A stretch of 5,588 nucleotides of DNA, from assembly GCA_020201015.1 (NCBI GenBank), contig JAIVHN010000067.1, positions 1 through 5,588 of the forward strand. Reading direction: 5' to 3'. The notes below the pieces were generated by a model. That model ran no database searches. It saw only the letters and a list, made by a program, of their open reading frames with translations, and had not been told where the DNA came from. Positions 1 through 4,994 of this stretch are shown here, in pieces. A program made the translations under genes and the position numbers. This stretch comes from Spirochaeta sp. (GTDB taxonomy: Bacteria > Spirochaetota > Spirochaetia > DSM-27196 > SLAA01). Position 1 is the stretch's first letter, and each line of letters starts with the position of its first letter.

Positions 1-962
1 GCCTTGAAGGCGGCCGCAAATGCGCTGAGGGAGTTGTAGCCTACCACGGCAGCGGCCTCGCCTACGTTGCACTTCCCGTCTCGTAGCAGGAGCAGGGCGC
101 GCCGCATGCGCTGCGCACGAATGTAGCCAAAGATCGTCGTGCCGAATCGCGCTTTGAACCCGGCTTTGAGCTTAGTTCGGTTCAGTCCAACCGCAAGGGA
201 TAGGTCGATAATGCTCGGCGGCTCCTCGTAGCAGGCAGCCAGAATCTGGCGGGCCTCCTCCAGACGGTCAACGTCGCTGCGCATGAGCACCAGGGGTTTT
301 CGGGGGCCCGGCCCCGATCCAAGTTGGGTCAGCCGTAGCGCGGCAATCTCCAGCACCTTCGCTTCCAGGTAGAGCCGCGCGAGCGGTCCGCGGAGACTGC
401 AGGTGAGCATCTGGCGCAGCGCAAGGCCCATTGCGGTGGTCGTGCACCCACGCAGGCAAAAGGGTTCGCTGTCGGCGTGAGTGAATGCGCGCTTGACTGC
501 CGCTGGCAAGGCCACTCGGCTGTCTGAAAAACAGGACTCTATCACCTGGGAGTTGAGGAACATACACGTCTGATGTACGGAAACTCCAGGGTGGAGAGTC
601 TGAGTTCCGGCCGCCAACGGCCCCAGAATATATGACTCGGTGCGGGCGAGCAGAATCGGCTGCTCTCTACCTACTATTGTAACTGTAATGGGTTCAGGCA
701 AGAGGTGAAACGGAAAGGCCAGATAGTCCGGCGGTAGTTCGGTGTCCATACTGGTTTGTTCCAGCACATCGTCACAGGCCCACCTTCCATAGCCGACTCC
801 CTCGCTGAGACGTGTCAGCTCCAATGCGCCGCGGACCATTTCCGGGGGTGCTGGCAGCTTTACCTGTAGGTCGTCGCGTCCAGATGGTGCTAGATCTACA
901 CTGCGAGCCAGTACATGGTTAGCGAACTCAATATGTAGGCCGAAACCGTCGCTCTGTCCCAT
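1..962 (-). CDS. AraC-family transcriptional regulator, PchR-like (C-terminal end cut by window edge)
   Basis: Reading the minus strand from ATG at 962 gives 320 uninterrupted codons that run off the left edge, so the extreme C-terminus is missing. The start is supported by AGGAGA at 967-972, 4 nt upstream. The last ~70 residues form an AraC-type double helix-turn-helix. Helix-turn-helix 1 is near residues 249-270 (DLSLAVGLNRTKLKAGFK). The linker follows (FGTTIFGYIRAQRMRRALLLL, about 273-293), and helix-turn-helix 2 is near 298-320 (VGEAAAVVGYNSLSAFAAAFK). The stretch LYLEAKVLEIAALRL at 198-212, just before the DNA-binding domain, is typical of the PchR group. PchR in Pseudomonas senses the siderophore pyochelin, but relatives occur in many bacteria with unknown ligands. 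The N-terminal ~200 residues are a divergent sensor region, and its ligand cannot be told. No iron-uptake gene is visible, so a siderophore role is not supported here. It is cytoplasmic and its targets are unknown; the divergent units or its own promoter are possible. Confidence 0.9.
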   Translation of the reverse strand, partial: MGQSDGFGLHIEFANHVLARSVDLAPSGRDDLQVKLPAPPEMVRGALELTRLSEGVGYGRWACDDVLEQTSMDTELPPDYLAFPFHLLPEPITVTIVGREQPILLARTESYILGPLAAGTQTLHPGVSVHQTCMFLNSQVIESCFSDSRVALPAAVKRAFTHADSEPFCLRGCTTTAMGLALRQMLTCSLRGPLARLYLEAKVLEIAALRLTQLGSGPGPRKPLVLMRSDVDRLEEARQILAACYEEPPSIIDLSLAVGLNRTKLKAGFKARFGTTIFGYIRAQRMRRALLLLRDGKCNVGEAAAVVGYNSLSAFAAAFK

Positions 963-1003
963 GTGATCTCCTGCATAAGATCTGTACGGAACCAACAACG
1001 AGT

Positions 1004-1012
1004 AGTATACCA
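1004..1012 (-). promoter_or_regulatory. Extended -10 promoter for the AraC-family gene
   Basis: On the minus strand this reads TGGTATACT: a TGn extension followed by TATACT, which matches the sigma70 -10 consensus at five of six positions. A weak -35 candidate, TTACGC, lies at 1028-1033 with an 18-bp spacer, as expected when an extended -10 compensates for a poor -35. Transcription would start near 997, giving a leader of about 35 nt before the ATG at 962. The regulator can therefore be expressed independently of the upstream small-protein gene. Recognised by eye; not scored. Confidence 0.5.
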
Positions 1013-1027
1013 CGATTATCTGGGATA

Positions 1028-1057
1028 GCGTAACTAAGAGAAACGCACACCTTACGC
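1028..1057. repeat. Short inverted repeat, possible operator at the -35 of the AraC-family gene
   Basis: GCGTAA at 1028-1033 and TTACGC at 1052-1057 are perfect 6-bp inverted copies separated by 18 bp. One arm coincides with the candidate -35 hexamer of the regulator's promoter. There is no T-run on either side, so it is not an intrinsic terminator. An autoregulatory operator is possible. AraC proteins more often bind direct repeats, and a 6-bp match can occur by chance. Confidence 0.25.
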
Positions 1058-1079
1058 AAAGAGCCCCTTACTCAAAGAG
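1048..1079 (-). repeat. Imperfect 16-bp tandem duplication spanning a stop codon
   Basis: On the minus strand, CTCTTTGAGTAAGGGG (1079-1064) is followed directly by CTCTTTGCGTAAGGTG (1063-1048). The two units match at 14 of 16 positions and abut with no spacer. The first unit encodes the final residues Leu-Phe-Glu and the TAA stop of the exported-protein gene; the second lies just after it. This looks like a local slippage duplication that did not change the protein. Confidence 0.75.
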
Positions 1080-1589
1080 CGAGACGATAGTGCCTGCCGC
1101 CTCACGCCCAAGTTGCGCGCCAGAACGATACCCTGGCTCACCACGCGTTACTGCCTGCTCTTTTGGCTGCAGGCTCAGTTCACGCAGCACCTGTCCTTCA
1201 GGGATGTTTCGCACCCGGAGGACGCCCTGCTCAAAACTCAAGCCGTTGCCGCCGTCACGAGTGCCGATAGTGGAAATTCCAACATCGATCAGCATCTGAG
1301 CACCACCCCGCTCGGCAGCCTCCACCGCGAAGTAACGCGGAGCTGCCTCGTACTCTGCCGAGTTATGGATTCCGCCGACGCTGAACGCAATAACGCCGGT
1401 CTCAAAGAGCATGTCCATGAGACCGTCCTCCACGCCCTCGAGGTAGTCGCGTGTCACGTCGTCGTCGTACGCGGGACCAGCCTCATGCACATACACCATG
1501 ACGGTATTTGCCGATACAGCAGAGACGCAGAACACCACCATCGTCATTATAAACACCAAGGCCACCTGGATTTTTTTGTTTAACAGCAT
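1068..1589 (-). CDS. Small exported protein of unknown function
   Basis: The product is 173 aa from the chosen ATG at 1589. An in-frame ATG four codons upstream (1601) would give 177 aa, but GGAGGGG at 1593-1599 lies between the two and is an ideal ribosome binding site for the downstream one. The N-terminus is a classic Sec signal peptide: a basic start (MLLNKK), a hydrophobic core at about residues 7-23 (VALVFIMTMVVFCV), then AVSA at 24-27 with likely cleavage before N28. A Cys at 21 lies in the core, but the preceding VVF is a poor lipobox, so a soluble periplasmic or secreted protein is likelier than a lipoprotein. The mature part has alternating hydrophobic beta-like stretches (TVMVYVHEAG, GVIAFSVGG, MLIDVGIST) and an acidic helix with LEGVEDGLMDMLFE at 50-63. 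I do not recognise a named family. It resembles short exported hypotheticals of spirochaetes, which is a weak impression. It is transcribed away from the sugar operon and ends 105 bp before the AraC-family gene. Confidence 0.8.
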   Translation of the reverse strand: MLLNKKIQVALVFIMTMVVFCVSAVSANTVMVYVHEAGPAYDDDVTRDYLEGVEDGLMDMLFETGVIAFSVGGIHNSAEYEAAPRYFAVEAAERGGAQMLIDVGISTIGTRDGGNGLSFEQGVLRVRNIPEGQVLRELSLQPKEQAVTRGEPGYRSGAQLGREAAGTIVSLFE

Positions 1590-1592
1590 CTT

Positions 1593-1599
1593 CCCCTCC
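1593..1599 (-). promoter_or_regulatory. Ribosome binding site deciding the start of the exported protein
   Basis: The minus strand reads GGAGGGG, then three bases, then ATG at 1589-1587. It is the strongest Shine-Dalgarno sequence in the window. It overlaps the upstream in-frame ATG (1601-1599), so that codon is an unlikely start. This choice shortens the protein to 173 aa and gives a normal-length signal peptide. Confidence 0.8.
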
Positions 1600-1601
1600 A
1601 T

Positions 1602-1748
1602 AGCTCTCTATCACAGGTTTTATTTTCGGCCCAAAGGCTGCTGTGCTATACCGTCATCTGCCTCACAGAGTTGTTGCAAAGTGCCGGTCTGCATGATACC
1701 GTAATTTTTGACAACGATTACCACAACAAAGTGGATGTATACCGGCCA
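1602..1748. promoter_or_regulatory. Divergent intergenic region and likely leader of the sugar operon
   Basis: This interval separates the minus-strand exported-protein gene from the plus-strand operon and should hold promoters for both. On the plus strand there is an exact TTGACA (1708-1713), but no convincing -10 sits 16-18 bp downstream, and such a start would leave almost no leader. TATACC near 1648 is another -10-like hexamer with a poor -35. Weak potential hairpins include CGGT/ACCG at about 1685-1701 and CCAC/GTGG at 1721-1734. The region would be the natural target of the NusG-like protein encoded next, because LoaP-type factors act on signals in the operon leader. I cannot assign a firm promoter, operator or antitermination element. 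Confidence 0.35.
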
Positions 1749-2279
1749 ATGAACTACTACGTCATGCAAGTCCGAACCCGCGCTGAACGCCGTTTCATAA
1801 AGCTGGCAGAAGCAAGTGTGGAGTATAAGCATCTCCGTCTTGTACATCCGGAGCGAAAACTCAGCGTGCGGCGAGCTGGGCGAACGGTAGAGACGGTTGC
1901 AGCCGTTTTTCCCGGCTACGTTTTTTTGGAGTCGGAAGAACTCCCAGCCGAGTTGTATTGGGAGCTCCGCCGTGTCCCCGGGTTCTTTCAATTTCTCAAG
2001 GAAAACACCGATGTACAGCCACTGCAGGGCGAAGACAAGCGGCTACTGCTTCACTTCTTATCTTTTGGAGAGGTCATTGAGAAGTCTAAGGTGCGCTTTG
2101 ACGAGGACTCAAGAATTCGTGTACTTGAAGGGCCGCTATCGGGGCTTGAAGGCAGAATTGTGAAGGTAGATCGTCGCAAGGGGCGCGCAAAGGTGAGCCT
2201 TGATCTCTACGGAGACACCTTTCTGGTAGACTTGGGCTTTGAAATTCTGGAAGAAGGTGAGGATGGAGTGGCTTCATGA
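1749..2279 (+). CDS. NusG-family specialised transcription antiterminator (LoaP/UpxY/RfaH-like)
   Basis: The product is 176 aa from ATG at 1749. The reading frame is open upstream through a GTG (1731) and a TTG (1671), but homology to the NusG N-terminal domain begins exactly at MNYYVMQVRTRAE, so 1749 is preferred even though no good Shine-Dalgarno precedes it. The NGN domain occupies about residues 1-105 and includes the signature FPGYVFLE (54-61) and the RRVPGFFQFL segment (74-83). A KOW domain follows at about 123-168 (RVLEGPLSGLEGRIVKVDRRKGRAKVSL, then FEILEE). Proteins of this family bind the RNA polymerase clamp and suppress pausing or termination. Paralogues at the head of polysaccharide or secondary-metabolite operons (RfaH, UpxY, LoaP) act on their own long operon. 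First position before sugar-nucleotide genes argues for that role rather than housekeeping NusG, which normally sits between secE and rplK. The stop overlaps the next start (ATGA at 2276-2279). Confidence 0.88.
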   Translation: MNYYVMQVRTRAERRFIKLAEASVEYKHLRLVHPERKLSVRRAGRTVETVAAVFPGYVFLESEELPAELYWELRRVPGFFQFLKENTDVQPLQGEDKRLLLHFLSFGEVIEKSKVRFDEDSRIRVLEGPLSGLEGRIVKVDRRKGRAKVSLDLYGDTFLVDLGFEILEEGEDGVAS

Positions 2280-3757
2280 GTAGCACCGGTGGACGTCCAC
2301 GCATTTATATTATTGGGGCTGGCTTTGCTGGCCGCTCTATAGCCGAGGAAATCCGCAGCAAGGGCACCGCCGGCGAGGTGGTTGCTTTTCTTGACGACGA
2401 CCCGGCTAAAATTGGACACCGTATTGACACTATTCCGGTCGTGGGCCCTATTGCAGATGTAGTCGACCTTCTGGAAAAAACCCCGGCTGATGAAGCCCTC
2501 ATAGCAATTCCGAGCGCTGGCCGAGACAAACTCAAGTACCTATACGATCTTCTCAAACGTGCGACATTCTCGCGCATTCGCATTCTCCCCGACCTAGCGC
2601 AGATCATTGACGGCGAGGCCCATCTGATACAGGCGCGCGAGATAGATCCACAAGATCTTTTAGGGCGGAATCCGGTTCGAATTGGCCTGAAAGAAAGCCT
2701 AACCTATCTGCGTGGACGCCGCGTGCTCATAACCGGTGCTGGCGGAAGTATAGGAAGTGAGCTGGCGCGACAACTGCTGTCCGGTGGTGCCGAGCGTTTG
2801 TATTTGTTAGGGCACGGTGAGAACAGCATTTACGAAATTGACCGCGAGTTGCGGGTGCTGCAGGAAGAGGGTGTGGGTGAACGCGCGACCATTGTTCCCA
2901 TTATTGCGGACCTCCGTGACCGCGACCACATTTTCTTTCTCATGAACCGGCTGAAGGCTCACGTTGTGTTTCATGCGGCCGCGCACAAGCATGTTCCTAT
3001 GCTAGAGGCCAACCCGGTCGAGGCCATTACCAACAATGTATTCGGCACCTTGAACCTGCTTGATGCTGCGCGTGAGGTCGGTACCGAACGGCTGCTGTTT
3101 ATCTCTACCGACAAGACCGTGGAGCCAGCAGGTGTCTACGGCGCAGGAAAAAAGATTGCCGAGGAGCTGGTGCTGGCCGCCGCCTCCCCGGATACCGAGT
3201 ACCTGGTGGTACGCTTTGGGAATGTGCTTGGCGCGCGCGGCAGCATTGTGCCGCTCTTTGCTAAACAAATTGCGCGCGGTGGGCCGGTTACGGTCACCAA
3301 CTCCGAAACATCTCGCTTCTTCATGACCATTGCCGAGGCGGCCTCGTTAGTACTCAAGGTCGGTGGAGTCGGTGCAGGCGGCGGACTGTACCTGCTGGAT
3401 ATGGGCGAGCCCTTGAGAATTCGCGAGTTGGCAGAGCAGATGATTCGCTTTTACGGATACACGCCTATGGAAGATATACAGATCACCAACATCGGCCTGC
3501 GTCCCGGAGAGAAACTCCATGAGCGCCTGTACAGCGATGATGAAACCCCGGTGACAACCGAGTTTACCCGCATTCTTCTTTTGGAGCGGCGCAACTGGGC
3601 ACCAGAGCGGCTCCAGAGTTTGCTCACACAGCTGCGGCCTATTTGTTTTTGCACACCGGAGCAACCCGAGTTGTACCGGAACCGTCGCGAACTCAAGCGG
3701 GTACTGTCAGAGTTCATTCCGAGTTTAGAGGTGCCTGTCGATGAGTCCGACTATTAA
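2276..3757 (+). CDS. UDP-N-acetylhexosamine 4,6-dehydratase, FlaA1/WbpM/PglF-type, without membrane domain
   Basis: The product is 493 aa. ATG at 2276 overlaps the preceding stop, with GGAG at 2265-2268 as ribosome binding site. Two nucleotide-binding domains are visible. An N-terminal Rossmann-like domain has GAGFAG at 14-19, then FLDDDP and VGPIADV. The catalytic extended SDR domain starts about residue 146, with GAGGSIG at 154-160 (NAD-binding glycine motif), HAAAHKHVPMLE at 233-244, STDK at 277-280, Y288 and K292 (YxxxK), RFGNVLGARGS at 313-323 and LRPGEKLHE at 408-416. The family removes water from UDP-GlcNAc or a related sugar to give a UDP-4-keto-6-deoxy-HexNAc. Most two-domain members are about 600-660 aa, with four N-terminal membrane helices. 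Those are absent here, so this one should be cytosolic. In large WbpM-like enzymes the Tyr of the SYK triad is usually Met; here Tyr is present, as in short FlaA1/PseB enzymes. Substrate and C5 stereochemistry (PglF-like retention or PseB-like inversion) cannot be read from sequence. The next gene is the expected aminotransferase partner. Confidence 0.92.
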   Translation: MSSTGGRPRIYIIGAGFAGRSIAEEIRSKGTAGEVVAFLDDDPAKIGHRIDTIPVVGPIADVVDLLEKTPADEALIAIPSAGRDKLKYLYDLLKRATFSRIRILPDLAQIIDGEAHLIQAREIDPQDLLGRNPVRIGLKESLTYLRGRRVLITGAGGSIGSELARQLLSGGAERLYLLGHGENSIYEIDRELRVLQEEGVGERATIVPIIADLRDRDHIFFLMNRLKAHVVFHAAAHKHVPMLEANPVEAITNNVFGTLNLLDAAREVGTERLLFISTDKTVEPAGVYGAGKKIAEELVLAAASPDTEYLVVRFGNVLGARGSIVPLFAKQIARGGPVTVTNSETSRFFMTIAEAASLVLKVGGVGAGGGLYLLDMGEPLRIRELAEQMIRFYGYTPMEDIQITNIGLRPGEKLHERLYSDDETPVTTEFTRILLLERRNWAPERLQSLLTQLRPICFCTPEQPELYRNRRELKRVLSEFIPSLEVPVDESDY

Positions 3758-4994
3758 GAACATACCTTTTGCCCGTCCCTCACTTGGGCCAGAAGAGGAA
3801 GAGGCTGTACTCAGAGTAATGCGCAGCGGCTGGCTCACCACCGGTAGCGAGGCCGAGGCTTTTGAAGGTGAGTTTGCCGAACGTGCGGGCGTTGAGCACG
3901 CGGTGGCACTGAGCTCGGCTACGGCAGGGCTGCACCTGGGGCTGGAGGCCTTAGGCGTGCAGGAAGGTGAGTTCGTTGCTATGAGCCCCTACACCTTTGC
4001 CGCAACTGCCGAGGTAACACGCTACCTTGGCGCGCATCCACTGTTTGTCGATATCGATCCTGAGACCCTCAATATTGATGCCCGCCAGCTTGATGAGACC
4101 CTATCTACGCTGGACCACACACGCCGCGTACGGGTAGTACTTCCGGTGCACATTGGTGGTGTGCCCTGCCCTATGCACGAGATCCGCCAGGTTATAGATA
4201 ACCAACGCCATAGTAACTCGCGCCCCACGAGCATCACAGGCAACTCGCGCCCCACGCTCGACCCAGCCGCACCCATTTCCATTTTGGAGGATGCGGCCCA
4301 TGTGAGCCCTTCGGCTGGCGGCGACCGGCTTGGTACCATGGGCGAGGTGGGAGTCTTTTCATTCTACGCCAACAAACCCATTACCACCGGTGAGGGTGGC
4401 ATGTTGTGCACGCACAACGCCGAGCTTGCCCAACGTGTTCGTCTCATGCGGCTGCACGGAATTGATCGTCAGGTCTGGGACCGATATAGGTCGGTAGGTG
4501 CCGGGTGGCGCTATGAGGTGGTGGAGGCAGGCTACAAGTACAACATGCCGGACCTGCTTGCGGCTATTGGGCGTGTGCAGCTGCGCCGCACCGAGGAGTT
4601 ACGCCGCCGTCGTTCCGATATCGCCATGTATTACAACCAGGCACTTTGCGATACCGGCTACCTGCGGCCTCCTGCCGACAACGGGAACACCTCGCACCAT
4701 CTCTACATTCTTCGCCTTATTCCGGAGCACCTGAAGATTACCCGTGATGAGTTTATTGCGCGGCTCAATGAGCTTGGTGTAGGGACATCGGTTCATTACA
4801 TTCCGCTGCACATCATGCCATACTACCAGCGGCGATACGGCCTGAAACCTACCGACTTTCCCGAGGCTTTGCGCGCCTTTGAGTGGTGCATTAGCCTTCC
4901 AATCTACCCGGATCTGACCGATGAAGAAAGGGAGTACGTAGTTCGGGCGGTGCGCTTAGTCGGCGACGCCGCATACCAAGGAAAGGGCGCATGA
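3741..4994 (+). CDS. DegT/DnrJ/EryC1/StrS-family PLP-dependent sugar aminotransferase
   Basis: The product is 417 aa. ATG at 3741 lies inside the end of the dehydratase gene (17-nt overlap) and is preceded by AGAGGTG at 3727-3733. Family features, in order: IPFARPSLGPEEEEAV and SGWLTTG (8-35), the substrate/PLP region SSATAGLHLGLEALGV (58-73), SPYTFAATAEV (82-92), FVDIDPETLNID (102-113), LPVHIGG (134-140), and ILEDAAH (181-187) with D184 expected to contact the PLP ring nitrogen. FSFYANKPITTGEGGM (206-221) follows with K212 as the Schiff-base lysine, then GYKYNMPDLLAAIGRVQL (264-281) and VHYIPLH (351-357). The enzyme should transfer an amino group, usually from glutamate, to the 4-keto sugar made by the upstream dehydratase, giving a UDP-4-amino-4,6-dideoxy-HexNAc (as PglE or PseC do). 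It is cytosolic. About 20 extra residues at 155-178, containing a repeated NSRPT motif, interrupt the usual path between the HIGG region and ILEDAAH. The stop overlaps the next start by ATGA. Confidence 0.93.
   Translation: MSPTIKNIPFARPSLGPEEEEAVLRVMRSGWLTTGSEAEAFEGEFAERAGVEHAVALSSATAGLHLGLEALGVQEGEFVAMSPYTFAATAEVTRYLGAHPLFVDIDPETLNIDARQLDETLSTLDHTRRVRVVLPVHIGGVPCPMHEIRQVIDNQRHSNSRPTSITGNSRPTLDPAAPISILEDAAHVSPSAGGDRLGTMGEVGVFSFYANKPITTGEGGMLCTHNAELAQRVRLMRLHGIDRQVWDRYRSVGAGWRYEVVEAGYKYNMPDLLAAIGRVQLRRTEELRRRRSDIAMYYNQALCDTGYLRPPADNGNTSHHLYILRLIPEHLKITRDEFIARLNELGVGTSVHYIPLHIMPYYQRRYGLKPTDFPEALRAFEWCISLPIYPDLTDEEREYVVRAVRLVGDAAYQGKGA
4215..4256 (+). repeat. In-frame 15-bp direct repeat inside the aminotransferase gene
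   Basis: AACTCGCGCCCCACG occurs at 4215-4229 and again, perfectly, at 4242-4256. The period of 27 bp is nine codons, so both copies are read in the same frame as Asn-Ser-Arg-Pro-Thr (residues 159-163 and 168-172). They lie in a segment that is extra relative to typical family members, between the HIGGVPCPMHEI region and ILEDAAH. This suggests growth of a surface loop by slippage or small duplication. Confidence 0.85.

Noticed and set aside
268..567. A 99-codon minus-strand frame within the regulator region
   Set aside because: It overlaps the 320-codon AraC-family frame in another phase, is Arg/Pro/Gln-rich without any domain, and has no credible ribosome binding site. The AraC frame carries clear family motifs.
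1028..1057. Inverted repeat as a terminator for the exported-protein gene
   Set aside because: The stem is only 6 bp with an 18-nt loop, and no T-run follows on the minus strand.
1571..1577. Seven-base homopolymer in the signal-peptide codons (and another T run at 1921-1927 in the NusG-like gene), as possible phase-variation tracts
   Set aside because: Seven bases is too short to argue for phase variation, and both are in intact frames encoding Lys-Lys and Val-Phe-Leu type residues.
1113..1583. A 156-codon plus-strand frame opposite the exported-protein gene
   Set aside because: It is antisense to a gene with a signal peptide and a strong ribosome binding site. Its composition (rich in His, Arg, Ser and Cys) is that of a shadow frame.
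3741..3757. The 17-nt gene overlap as a sign of frameshift or sequencing error
   Set aside because: Both proteins are complete at this junction, the downstream ATG has a proper ribosome binding site, and the N-terminus matches the aminotransferase family. It is ordinary operon packing.
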